Assembly: GCA_023268155.1 (NCBI GenBank)
Contig: JALNKM010000002.1
Span: forward strand, 62,001-126,000
From: Candidatus Geocrenenecus huangii
GTDB taxonomy: Archaea; Thermoproteota; Nitrososphaeria_A; Caldarchaeales; Wolframiiraptoraceae
Direction: 5' to 3'
DNA: 64,000 nucleotides
Positions 36,310 through 44,959 of this stretch are shown piece by piece; positions within the stretch are counted from its first letter, which is position 1, and every line of letters begins with the position of its first letter. The notes beneath the pieces are model-generated. The model worked only from the letters and a program-made list of their open reading frames with translations. It searched no databases and was not told the origin of the DNA. The position numbers were made by a program, and so were the translations under genes.

Positions 36310-37488
36310 CTACTTTGAATCTAGCCCCCAGGTCAAGCTGCTTGAACCGTATCCTAATAAGTTTAGGTTAGCTGCATTTACGTGTTTCAAATGTTTTCTC
36401 GCTGCTTCTAAGCATTTATGGAATTGCCTCTCAGGTGTTACTGGGAGATCTCTCATCATGAAGTCTGGGTGGAATATTAGTAGACAGTACGGGATTTCGG
36501 GGTCGAGGCTTGCAATAAATTCTGCTATCATCTCAACTTCTCTCTCATCAACATAGTATGGAACTAAGAGTGTTGTAGCCGTTAGGATGGGTATGCTCTT
36601 CCTCTTATCATAGAATTTTTTATAGACTAGTTCAAAGTTCCTAAGTGTCTGGTCATTATCTCTACCTGCTAGAGCTTTATGGATCGCGGGCGTATATGCT
36701 TTCAAATCGAATTTTATGTTTCCACCAGTTTCAAAAGTTATCTCACCCACCCTTCTGACCAGGGAAGGGTTTCCACTCCCATTCCATTCAAAACATATCC
36801 TCAAGATCCTACTTGATTGTTTCTCCTCAATTATTCTCCTAGAGGATTCTATGGCGAAGGGGAGTTGAGGTTCAGGAGAACCTCCGAACCAGCACCAGCA
36901 AGTAATCCTGCTATTCTTTAAACTCACATCAACGATCTCGTCTACCGTCGTCTTCTCAACCCCCTTCAAGAATTTGTGATTCCAGTTCTGGCAGAACAAA
37001 CAATCAAAACTACATCCATATAAGAATAATGCAAGATTGTAGTATCCTATCTCTGCAGTGTTTCTTACTGCATACTTTGGGTAGCCGCATCCAGTCCCAG
37101 CAGGACAGAACCATGAAGCACAGCAGTTCGTAACGTGGGGGTCAAGGTAATAGTGGAGCAGGGCAGTTCTATTATCCACCCTTTGTATAAGCTTACCAAG
37201 CTTATTCATTCTTAAACCACAATATCCCTTCTCCCCTTCACCCATGATACAATTATTTGCACATAGCTTACACTCGATCCCTCCTCTTGTTCTAGGAGGC
37301 TCGGGTGGTAGACCATACTTCAATCTGACCTCGCCATGCTTCAACATAACGTATGAAAGAGATTCCTCAGGTCTGTTTCTCAGACAATCTACACATACTC
37401 CTATCGAGTCAGAGATAAATCTAGACTTCACTTTACATATAGCGCATTCTTTTTCCACCATTGACTTATAACCAAGATTGTAAAGCAT
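36310..37488 (-). CDS. PflA-like radical SAM protein with N-terminal zinc-binding Cys
   Basis: A 392-residue radical SAM protein. The N-terminus has CAICKVKS and CVDCLRN zinc-type pairs, then CKLCANNCIMGEGEKGYCG near 71-89, and the cluster motif YGCSFDCLFCQNWNH. It resembles the preceding AmmeMemo-type enzyme in plan but is clearly a different paralogue. They are convergent with about 70 bases between. The reaction is unknown, probably activation of a partner by a glycyl or other radical. Confidence 0.82.
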   Translation of the reverse strand: MLYNLGYKSMVEKECAICKVKSRFISDSIGVCVDCLRNRPEESLSYVMLKHGEVRLKYGLPPEPPRTRGGIECKLCANNCIMGEGEKGYCGLRMNKLGKLIQRVDNRTALLHYYLDPHVTNCCASWFCPAGTGCGYPKYAVRNTAEIGYYNLALFLYGCSFDCLFCQNWNHKFLKGVEKTTVDEIVDVSLKNSRITCWCWFGGSPEPQLPFAIESSRRIIEEKQSSRILRICFEWNGSGNPSLVRRVGEITFETGGNIKFDLKAYTPAIHKALAGRDNDQTLRNFELVYKKFYDKRKSIPILTATTLLVPYYVDEREVEMIAEFIASLDPEIPYCLLIFHPDFMMRDLPVTPERQFHKCLEAARKHLKHVNAANLNLLGYGSSSLTWGLDSK

Positions 37489-37621
37489 ATCTCTACGTTA
37501 TAGATAATTGGAAAAGCAATATATTTGTATAGACTCTAATAAATGTATGAAAATCATCTATCCATATAGTTTTAAGCATTAGCATCTAACACATAAATAT
37601 ATTAGATGTTCTGGTGGAAGT

Positions 37622-39013
37622 CTATAATTTATATTCTTCGTGGATGGCTCTCACTGCTTCGTATCCATCCTCTTCTCTTACTACGAATGATATGTTTAGT
37701 TCAGATGAGCCCTGAGCGATCATTCTAATGTTTATGCCCTTCTTCGCTACGGCTCCGAAGACCCTGCTCGCTACTCCAGGCGTCCCCTTCATCCCTTCTC
37801 CAACGACTGCGATCACGTTTACATCATCTTCAGATTCTATGTCTTCAACTAATCCTGTTCCCAGAAGGGCGGTTTCAAGCTTGTTTAAAGCTTTAGTCAA
37901 CACATCTCTCTTGATCACTATGGATACACTGGATTCCGAAACACTCTGAGATATCATCATGACATTTATGTTTTCTCTAGCAAGTGTTTCAAGTATCTTC
38001 GCTACTGTCCCCGGTCTACCAACCATGCTTGCACCCCTCACGCTAATCATGGCAGCATCCTTAACGAGCAACACAGCCTTAACGATCATATCGCTCTTCT
38101 CAGGTTTAAGGGATATCAAAGTTCCTTGATGAGAAGGGTTAAACGTATTCCTAATCCTAACCTTCATGTTAGACTTCATGGCAGGTTCAAGAGCTCTTGG
38201 GTGAAGTCCTTTTGCGCCGAAGATCGCCATTTCGATCGCTTCGTTAAAAGATACTGTGGATAGAACTTTAGCATCCTTAACTATACGAGGATCGGCTGTC
38301 ATTAATCCATCTACGTCACTCCAAAGCCATACCTCGTCTGCGTCGAGGCAGTATCCAAGTATCGTCGCAGTATAGTCGCTTCCACCTCTACCTAAAGTTG
38401 TTATAACTCCTTCCTCATTCACTGCGATGTATCCTGTTATAATGGGGGTTATCCCTCTATCAAGGAGTGACCCAACCCTTCTCTTAACCTCAAGCTTGCT
38501 GATCTCCATTAGCGGGCTAGCTTCTCCAAAATTAGAATCAGTTATTATCCCAGCATCCCCTCCATCCAAGTACTTACAGGTGGTTCCCAGTTCCGTCAAA
38601 GCTCCCCACATGATCCTCGTAGATAATCTCTCTCCGAAGGAGACAACGTAATCTCTTGATCGAGGTGTGGCCTCTCTTAGATAGAGTATGCTTAGAACGG
38701 CTCTCCTCAAATCCTCAATCAATTCCTTAACGATGCTTTTCACATCATTTTTTATTAACTCGTCATTCAAAGCGTCATCTACCGCTCTATAATGCTTATC
38801 GGATAAGTTACTCAATGTAATCTCTACGTCTCTTACTCTACCTCTCGAAGCCTTATCTATGAGTGCAAACAAAGTGTCTGTTACACCTGCCATAGCCGAG
38901 CATACAACTATGACTTCATTATTCTCCAAATATTCTTTAACGAGTTTTGCAGCATTCTTTATTCTTCCACCATCTCCAAGAGATGTTCCTCCAAACTTCA
39001 TTACGAGCCTCAT
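37622..39013 (-). CDS. lysC: Aspartate kinase
   Basis: A 463-residue kinase beginning MRLVMKFGGTSLGDG, the K-F-G-G-T-S nucleotide motif, with VVSFGERLS near 124-132 and TLGRGGSDYTATIL near 213-226, and two C-terminal ACT domains (MVGRPGTVAKILETLARENI, then GVASRVFGAVAKKGINIRM) for feedback control. It makes aspartyl-phosphate. Directly follows hom on the strand without a gap, so the pair forms an operon for homoserine. Confidence 0.96.
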   Translation of the reverse strand: MRLVMKFGGTSLGDGGRIKNAAKLVKEYLENNEVIVVCSAMAGVTDTLFALIDKASRGRVRDVEITLSNLSDKHYRAVDDALNDELIKNDVKSIVKELIEDLRRAVLSILYLREATPRSRDYVVSFGERLSTRIMWGALTELGTTCKYLDGGDAGIITDSNFGEASPLMEISKLEVKRRVGSLLDRGITPIITGYIAVNEEGVITTLGRGGSDYTATILGYCLDADEVWLWSDVDGLMTADPRIVKDAKVLSTVSFNEAIEMAIFGAKGLHPRALEPAMKSNMKVRIRNTFNPSHQGTLISLKPEKSDMIVKAVLLVKDAAMISVRGASMVGRPGTVAKILETLARENINVMMISQSVSESSVSIVIKRDVLTKALNKLETALLGTGLVEDIESEDDVNVIAVVGEGMKGTPGVASRVFGAVAKKGINIRMIAQGSSELNISFVVREEDGYEAVRAIHEEYKL

Positions 39014-40033
39014 CTATATCTTCACCTCTATGAGCTTTTTCTTAATCTCTATCAAATCTCTCAGGATCGCTGTGGCGGTTTCTCTTCCTCCCGCACCTCT
39101 TCCAAGAATCACGTGTACGCCGGAATTCATGGTAGTAAAGGAGACAGCATTCATTGAATATCTTATAGCAAGAGGGTCTTCTCTCCTAATTCTAGTAGGT
39201 TTAACTTCCAATCCACTATCTACCCTACCTATCAATCTGTATGTTTCTCCATCTCGGATAGCTTCGTTTATTTCTTTTCTGCTTAATTTTTCTATTCCTT
39301 TTATACTGACGTTGATTAACGTTGCTTTAATTCCTAAAATCTCGTTTGCAAGTATCACTAGCTTGGCCGCCGTGTCGAGCCCTTTAATGTCCAAACTCGG
39401 GTCTTTCTCTGCGTAGCCTTTCTCTTTCGCTTCACGTAGAGCTACATCGAATTCTAGACCATCCTCCATTCTAGAAATAATATAGTTTGTTGTCCCATTT
39501 AACACTCCTTCTATCTTGACTATCTTGTCTCCTCTAGCACATTGTCTCGCAAACTCTATCACCGGTAGCCCACCACCTACCGACCCACTAAATTTTAGAA
39601 TAACATCTTTGTGTTGTGCAAGTTCTTTCAGTGCAGGAAGCGCCAACGCTAGTGGCCCCTTATTAACGGTAACAACATGAAGCCTCGATACTAAAGCTTT
39701 CCTAATGTACGTATAGCTTGGCTCACCGTCAATTAAATTTGTTGGAGTTGCATCTACTAGAACATCTATGTCTAACTCATCTAGCAAGTCTAGCACGTTT
39801 ACTCCCGGTCTACCGTACTCGGCATGTAATGAGATAGAACCATTCCTCTTCTTTGTCTTTATCATTTCTTCGAGGTTGAGACCCTTCTCATATACTGCTG
39901 CTCCTCCACTATCAACTATTCCTACAATACGTATGTTTAACCCTTCTTCTCTTCTATATCTCTCAGAGTTCTCTAATAGTATCTCTGCAAGACTTCTACC
40001 TACGATCCCAAATCCTGCTAGAAGTATCCTCAG
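39014..40033 (-). CDS. hom: Homoserine dehydrogenase, no canonical start codon
   Basis: The protein makes homoserine. From ATG 39865 it would lack the NAD(P) fold, but the frame is open upstream and encodes LRILLAGFGIVGRSLAEILL and IVGIVDSGGAAVYE, the Rossmann motif G-x-G-x-x-G. The catalytic part has VLNGTTNYIISRMEDG and KEKGYAEKDPSLDIKGLDTA. In frame there is no ATG, GTG or TTG before the TAA upstream; the best start is CTG (40033-40031), preceded by GGAGGTG with seven bases spacing. About 339 residues, with no C-terminal ACT. Upstream of aspartate kinase. Confidence 0.9.
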   Translation of the reverse strand: MRILLAGFGIVGRSLAEILLENSERYRREEGLNIRIVGIVDSGGAAVYEKGLNLEEMIKTKKRNGSISLHAEYGRPGVNVLDLLDELDIDVLVDATPTNLIDGEPSYTYIRKALVSRLHVVTVNKGPLALALPALKELAQHKDVILKFSGSVGGGLPVIEFARQCARGDKIVKIEGVLNGTTNYIISRMEDGLEFDVALREAKEKGYAEKDPSLDIKGLDTAAKLVILANEILGIKATLINVSIKGIEKLSRKEINEAIRDGETYRLIGRVDSGLEVKPTRIRREDPLAIRYSMNAVSFTTMNSGVHVILGRGAGGRETATAILRDLIEIKKKLIEVKI

Positions 40034-40041
40034 CCTCCGGC

Positions 40042-40048
40042 ACCTCCG
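40042..40048 (-). promoter_or_regulatory. hom: Strong Shine-Dalgarno site before the CTG start of hom
   Basis: On the minus strand GGAGGTG lies seven bases upstream of CTG 40033-40031. It is the full complement of the archaeal 16S 3' end (CACCUCC), so translation is likely to begin at the non-canonical CTG. The alternative ATG a few bases before this site is in another frame and hits TGA after seven codons. Confidence 0.6.
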
Positions 40049-40212
40049 TACATAGATTGTTTACTATTCGAGGGCGTCGTAGAGAAAAGATTAGATCTAG
40101 GTTTGATAACCCCCTCTCATTACACCTTCAGTATCTTACGATTAGCATCTGTATTTAAGTATTTCTATGAGGCAACATTCTTTTTATACGAATAGATAGA
40201 ATAACTCAAAGA

Positions 40213-41019
40213 ATGTTCGAAGATGTATTGTTAAGTTTTCTATCAGGAGTTATTCAAGGGGTTACTGAATGGCTTCCGATAAGCAGTAAGACTATGTTGT
40301 TCTTCTTATTCCATCTATGGGGGATATCTACACAGGATTCATACATGCTTAGCTTGATGCTTAACGGGTCCACGATAGCGGCGGCCTCCATTTACTTTAG
40401 AAAAGAATTAGTAAGATTACTGGGTTTATCAAGAAAAGCCGACTCGAATCTCAGCCTACTCATGTTTTTGGTAGTCTCAACGTTTGTTACTGGAGTATTA
40501 GGAGTGATCCTTCATAGATTCTCACTCAGCTTTATAACGGAGTTAAGTTCAAGCGGTCTACTCATTTTCATAGGATGTATGCTGTTCGTATCTGCCTTGG
40601 TAAATTGGTTGAGGATGAAAATGAATCCCATCGAGAAGACTATGAATGATGTAAACTTAAGGGATGCATTTATTACAGGGGTAGCGCAATCCTTCTCCGT
40701 CCTACCCGGTATCAGTAGAAGTGGCGTAACAATACTAGTTCTCGTTATTAGGAGATACAATGTTAAAGATTCCTTAACGATCTCATACTTGATGAGTATA
40801 CCTGTAACACTGGGTGGAAGCATTTATGCTTACATAACTTACCCAAAAGTCTTCCAGATGCTGAATGTTTATGAAGCCTTATTCTCAGTGATTGTAGCGA
40901 CAATAGTCTCGTTAGCTATGATATCCATATTGCTTAGATTATCTCAAAAACTTAAACCACACCTATTCTTATCAACGTTATCCATCATAACTATTCTCTC
41001 AGGACTCCTCTTCCGCTAA
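40213..41019 (+). CDS. uppP: Undecaprenyl-diphosphatase-like (UppP/BacA)
   Basis: A 268-residue membrane protein with the BacA signature: SGVIQGVTEWLPISSKTML near 11-29 (E and S residues of the active site) and SVLPGISRSGVTI near 161-173 with the catalytic R-S. Eight or so helices. In archaea it probably recycles polyprenyl diphosphate used in glycosylation. The 3' end overlaps the ferritin-like gene on the other strand by 21 bases. Confidence 0.9.
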   Translation: MFEDVLLSFLSGVIQGVTEWLPISSKTMLFFLFHLWGISTQDSYMLSLMLNGSTIAAASIYFRKELVRLLGLSRKADSNLSLLMFLVVSTFVTGVLGVILHRFSLSFITELSSSGLLIFIGCMLFVSALVNWLRMKMNPIEKTMNDVNLRDAFITGVAQSFSVLPGISRSGVTILVLVIRRYNVKDSLTISYLMSIPVTLGGSIYAYITYPKVFQMLNVYEALFSVIVATIVSLAMISILLRLSQKLKPHLFLSTLSIITILSGLLFR

Positions 41020-41751
41020 CTCTATCAAGCTTCCAAGTATTCTTGCATGTTTTCTCTCATCTGCCTCCACGGACTCAATCAAGACTTTTAAGAGTTTATG
41101 TGGAAGATACGATTTTACTTCATCTAGGCTGTGGACGTGAGCGACCTCTTCTTTATCCAGCAATGATTGAAGAATGTTCTTCTCCGGCACTTCTATCTTT
41201 ACATCTTCGCCCCTCTCGAGTATCGAGATCGTGGACATTAGAATGTCAGCATGCTTAATACTATCGCTCGCTATCTGTCTAAAGATCATTCTAGTAATCT
41301 CGTTATCTATCTTGGAAGCCGTCTCCATGAATTTCTCAGCTGCTTCATGTTCTGCTTGAGCTCTCTCACGAAGCGTTCGGATAAGCTTGGTCTTAGCTTG
41401 CTCCAAACCATACTTTATTCTTCCCTTCTTCTCTTCTTCCAGTATTGATGAGATGGTCAATGCAAGCTCATATAGTTCCGCTTCAGAAATTTTCCCACCT
41501 TTGGAGATAATGTTCTCGACCGATTCACTGATAAGCTTACTAGCTCTTGGGTCTTCTAGAAGCTTAAGCAGTCTCCCCCTTCTACCGCTCATGTAATGTG
41601 TTACAGCTGCTGGGCTCACTCTAAGTATTTGAGAAGCTTTCCTCTTACTATAACTGTATTTCTCTACAAGTATCTTTATCATCTTGGCCCTAATTGCAGG
41701 GACCAACTGCTCAGACCGGATAGACATCACTCGAGTATAGTTATCTTCCAA
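40999..41751 (-). CDS. HTH regulator fused to a ferritin-like four-helix domain
   Basis: A 250-residue fusion. Residues about 20-55 are a helix-turn-helix (YSKRKASQILRVSPAAVTHY), similar to archaeal COG2522-type regulators, followed by a helical linker. Residues about 125-245 have the ferritin/rubrerythrin arrangement of Glu and His (RAQAEHEAAEK with E134/H135, DSIKHADI with H167, EEVAHVHS with E201/E202, ESVEADERKHA with E229/E232/H235), suited to a di-iron site. It is divergent from feoAB across a 127-base region with an inverted repeat. I infer an iron- or oxygen-sensing repressor of iron uptake. Start TTG 41751, or ATG 41727 (MSIRSEQL). Confidence 0.72.
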   Translation of the reverse strand: MEDNYTRVMSIRSEQLVPAIRAKMIKILVEKYSYSKRKASQILRVSPAAVTHYMSGRRGRLLKLLEDPRASKLISESVENIISKGGKISEAELYELALTISSILEEEKKGRIKYGLEQAKTKLIRTLRERAQAEHEAAEKFMETASKIDNEITRMIFRQIASDSIKHADILMSTISILERGEDVKIEVPEKNILQSLLDKEEVAHVHSLDEVKSYLPHKLLKVLIESVEADERKHARILGSLIELAEEES

Positions 41752-41780
41752 AGTTAAAAACTTGTGTTTTATATTCTTTG

Positions 41781-41815
41781 TTTACACTGTAAATTCAGTA
41801 TTTTTACGGTGAAAA
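41781..41815. promoter_or_regulatory. Candidate operator between the HTH/ferritin gene and feoA
   Basis: TTTACACTGTAAATT (41781-41795) and TTTTTACGGTGAAAA (41801-41815) are inverted relative to each other (twelve of fifteen bases; core CACtGTAAA and TTTACgGTG). They lie between two outward TATA boxes: AATATAAAAC on the minus strand (about 41766-41775) for the regulator and CTTAAATAC (41819-41827) for feoA. A dimer bound here could block both promoters. Confidence 0.6.
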
Positions 41816-41878
41816 ACTCTTAAATACGGATTTTCCCTCCTAACAGCTAGAAAGAATAGATGAGGTTAATGAAGTAAT

Positions 41879-42133
41879 ATGAGAGGAGATAAGCTAGACA
41901 ACGTCCTCCCATTATCGGTTGTCAAAGAGGGGAAGACCGTTAGAATAGTTAAGATCATTGGTGGAGGAGGATTGGTTAGAAGATTATATGAAATAGGTCT
42001 CCTACCTGGAGTAGAAGTAATGATTGTAAGAAATAGTGGGTTTGGGCCGGTCATAATCAGAAATAATGTTAGTGGGACTTTCTGCCTAGGTTTCGGGGTA
42101 GCAAAGAAAATCATTGTTGAGGTGGTGTCATGA
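41879..42133 (+). CDS. feoA: Ferrous iron transport protein A (FeoA)
   Basis: 84 residues with an SH3-like fold: GKTVRIVKIIGGGGLVRRLYEIGLLPGVEV near 19-48, the FeoA consensus (G-x-x-x-x-V-x-x-I-x-G-G-x-G-x-x-x-R-L-x-E-x-G-x-x-P-G), and GFGVAKKIIVEVV. It interacts with FeoB. It ends in an ATGA overlap with feoB. Confidence 0.94.
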   Translation: MRGDKLDNVLPLSVVKEGKTVRIVKIIGGGGLVRRLYEIGLLPGVEVMIVRNSGFGPVIIRNNVSGTFCLGFGVAKKIIVEVVS

Positions 42134-44205
42134 GTTGCCATGAATCAAGGGCAGGTTCCACACTTAAAGCTAGGCAAAAAGCAATTAAAATCGGCATTAT
42201 CGGAAATCCAAACGTTGGCAAATCAGTTTTATTCAATAAACTGACTAAAGGAAAAGCATGGGTTGGGAATTGGCCGGGCGTAACAGTAGAGAAGAAAGTT
42301 GGGAAGCTCACTTTAGATGGAATAAGCTTCGAGTTAGTTGACCTACCTGGAATATATGGTTTAACCGCTTATAGTCAAGATGAGCTTATCGCGAGAAAAT
42401 TCCTACTTGAAGGAAAACCGGAAATTGTAATTCAGGTTACCAATGCTATCAACTTGGAGAGAAACCTCTACCTAACTATCCAGCTGCTTGAAATGGGTTT
42501 CAAATTAGTCATAGCATTGAATATGGCTGACCTAGCGGAGAAAGAAGGTGTAAAGATAGATGTAGATGGATTAAGAAGAGAGTTGAGAACCCCTATAATT
42601 CCCACAATCGCTGTGAAAAATTTCGGATTAAACCAGCTTATAGAAACGATTAAAGAACAATTAGATAAACCAGCTCCATTCTTTAAAATTGATTATGGGC
42701 CAGAGATAGAAGAAGCTATAGAAAAAATAAGGAGGCTCATTGATTCACCTATTAGAAGGCTAGGTTTAAAGATTGACCCAAGATGGTTAGCAATTCGATT
42801 ACTTGAGGATGATAACGATATAGTACAAAGGCTTAGAGATATGGGGTTTGAAGATATCGTTTCTGAAGCTCGACATATTAGAGATGAACTGCAAGCTCAA
42901 TTAAATGAAAGCGTTGAGGTCTTGATTATTGAGAAGAGATACGAGTATCTGCTTAACTTGTCAAGGAAGTATGTTAGAAGGAAAACTGCCGAGAAGAGTC
43001 TTACGGACTTGACAGATGGGCTAGACAAGGTTTTAACACATCCAATATTGGGCTTAATGGTGTTCGTATCTATTCTTTACCTACTGTTTAAATTCTCATT
43101 CGATGTCGCATCCTCCTTAACCGAAGTAATCAGGGTAACCTTCTCTCAACATATACATGATCTTGTAAAAAATTCTCTCCATCCAGAATTTATTTCATCT
43201 CTATTTGTAGACGGGGTTCTAAACGGTGTCGGAACTATATTGATATTTATTCCAAATCTTTTATTCTTGTTTATAGGCATCTCTACACTCGAAGATACCG
43301 GATACATGGCTAGAGTCGCTTTCTTATCTGATAGATTGATGAATAGGCTTGGTTTAAGCGGGCGAGCGATGATACCATTATTGATCGGCTTCGGATGTAA
43401 TGTTCCAGCGGTAATGTCAACTAGGGTTCTCGGATCCGATAGGGAGAGAAGACTATCGGTCTTCATGATACCTTTCATGTCATGCAGCGCTAGACTTCCA
43501 ATATTTCTCTTACTCACTCTCGCATTCTTTAGAGAGAACCAGCTCATAGTAATTCTAAGCATGTACTTCCTAGGCGTCTTTATAGCAGTATTAACGGCTC
43601 TTCTATTCAATAACCTATTCTACAGAAAACAGGTAGCCGGATACGTTATGGACATGCCTCCATATCTTAATCCCTCGATCAGAAACATTCTAGCTAAGAG
43701 CTGGGAAAGAATAAGATCATTCTTGATGAAGGCTGGAACCATAATCTTGTTAATGTCAGTCGTTATATGGGTTCTCAGTGTAACAGGTCCTGAAGGATAC
43801 ATAGGACCAGAAGCTTTAAGAGATGTCGAACTTCTATCACGTAGCTGGATAGCCTCTTTCAGCAGGTTTCTAGAACCATTATTCAAACCATTAAACTGGG
43901 ATTGGCGGATAATAGCGTCACTAAGTTTTGGTTTCATAGCTAAAGAAGTAGTGGTTTCTTCACTGGCGGTCTTATACAATGTAGGTGTAGAAAGTCTCCC
44001 TACTGTTCTTTCAGATTCTCTTACCCCCCTAGCAGCATACTCTCTCATGACTTTCGCTCTTCTCTATACTCCATGCATGGCCACAGTTGCAACGATGAGG
44101 AACGAAGTAGGATTACGATACACTCTACTCATGGTACTCTACCAACTATTAATTGCATACACCGCTGCTTACTTGATCTTATCGATTGGAGGGATGGTTA
44201 TTTGA
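42130..44205 (+). CDS. feoB: Ferrous iron transporter FeoB
   Basis: A 691-residue iron permease. N-terminal G domain: GNPNVGKS (25-32), WVGNWPGVTVEKK with switch I, DLPGIYGL with G3, and NMAD (G4). Two Gate motifs follow in the membrane part: GFGCNVPAVMSTR near 419-431 and LLYTPCMATVATMR near the end, with the conserved Cys. It imports Fe2+ under low iron. The start overlaps feoA (ATGA); the TTGA at the end couples it to the next membrane gene. Confidence 0.97.
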   Translation: MSCHESRAGSTLKARQKAIKIGIIGNPNVGKSVLFNKLTKGKAWVGNWPGVTVEKKVGKLTLDGISFELVDLPGIYGLTAYSQDELIARKFLLEGKPEIVIQVTNAINLERNLYLTIQLLEMGFKLVIALNMADLAEKEGVKIDVDGLRRELRTPIIPTIAVKNFGLNQLIETIKEQLDKPAPFFKIDYGPEIEEAIEKIRRLIDSPIRRLGLKIDPRWLAIRLLEDDNDIVQRLRDMGFEDIVSEARHIRDELQAQLNESVEVLIIEKRYEYLLNLSRKYVRRKTAEKSLTDLTDGLDKVLTHPILGLMVFVSILYLLFKFSFDVASSLTEVIRVTFSQHIHDLVKNSLHPEFISSLFVDGVLNGVGTILIFIPNLLFLFIGISTLEDTGYMARVAFLSDRLMNRLGLSGRAMIPLLIGFGCNVPAVMSTRVLGSDRERRLSVFMIPFMSCSARLPIFLLLTLAFFRENQLIVILSMYFLGVFIAVLTALLFNNLFYRKQVAGYVMDMPPYLNPSIRNILAKSWERIRSFLMKAGTIILLMSVVIWVLSVTGPEGYIGPEALRDVELLSRSWIASFSRFLEPLFKPLNWDWRIIASLSFGFIAKEVVVSSLAVLYNVGVESLPTVLSDSLTPLAAYSLMTFALLYTPCMATVATMRNEVGLRYTLLMVLYQLLIAYTAAYLILSIGGMVI

Positions 44206-44603
44206 AGACGGTGGCAGGCTACGGGTTGATCATAGGCATAACATACATATCATCTACACTCATCTTCTTAATAGAGAATATGTCTGGAACTCGATTGTTG
44301 ATTCCTCAGCTTCTCCCGGAGGATGGGGGGATGGCTTTCTACTTCATAACGGTTGGAAGCTTATATGGATATGCATACTTCAAGTCTAGAGAAAAAATAT
44401 TCGAGACCGTGCTCTTGGTAGCATCAATAATGTCTATCGCAATAATGTTAGTCCAGCTACTGAATTCCACGCTCAACTTGATGATTACACTTACCTCAAA
44501 TGCTTGGATAATAGCAACCTACAACCTCTCAAGAATAGAGATTATCTTAGGATTGTTGTCTATACCGCTCCTACTAAGGATAAGGAGGGATATCTACGAG
44601 TAG
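44202..44603 (+). CDS. Small membrane protein coupled to feoB
   Basis: About 133 residues and four transmembrane helices (LIIGITYISSTLIFLIE, MAFYFITVGSLYGYAYF, ETVLLVASIMSIAIMLVQLL, IEIILGLLSIPLLL). The start TTG 44202-44204 overlaps the feoB TGA (44203-44205); the longer open frame upstream lies inside feoB. No conserved motif is known to me. The coupling to feoB and the downstream feoC-like gene suggest an accessory role in iron uptake. Confidence 0.65.
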   Translation: MKTVAGYGLIIGITYISSTLIFLIENMSGTRLLIPQLLPEDGGMAFYFITVGSLYGYAYFKSREKIFETVLLVASIMSIAIMLVQLLNSTLNLMITLTSNAWIIATYNLSRIEIILGLLSIPLLLRIRRDIYE

Positions 44604-44625
44604 TCAACACCTGCTACATAGAATA

Positions 44626-44880
44626 TTGATGCTACTCATATCTGGATGCATGGACTTAAACACTTTGAAGAACAAACTTAGTACTAGTAGAGAGGAGTTA
44701 GAGGTAGGTCTAACCATTCTCGAAACACATGGATACATCGAGAAGACCAGTTTCGGGGAAGCATGTAGAACATGCACTCTCTACAGTGAATGCAGAAGTC
44801 GAAACCCACAACTCTACAAAATAACAGAAAAAGGCATGAAGCAGGTCAAAAGGGAGACAGAGAAAACAGACAATAAATAA
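44626..44880 (+). CDS. feoC: FeoC-like winged-helix protein with Cys cluster
   Basis: 84 residues. The N-terminal half is a winged helix (MDLNTLKNKLSTSREELEVG, LETHGYIEKTSF), followed by ACRTCTLYSECRSR, three Cys in a C-x2-C-x5-C pattern. FeoC proteins have the same plan with a Cys cluster for Fe-S binding and control FeoB. Position after feoAB agrees. Start ATG 44626 or a later Met (MDLNT). Confidence 0.75.
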   Translation: MMLLISGCMDLNTLKNKLSTSREELEVGLTILETHGYIEKTSFGEACRTCTLYSECRSRNPQLYKITEKGMKQVKRETEKTDNK

Positions 44881-44959
44881 TTCAAACAGGTAAGAACCAT
44901 TAATACAATTCAGAATAGCTGTTTACTACATCCTAGAGACCATTATCACTGAGAAGTGG

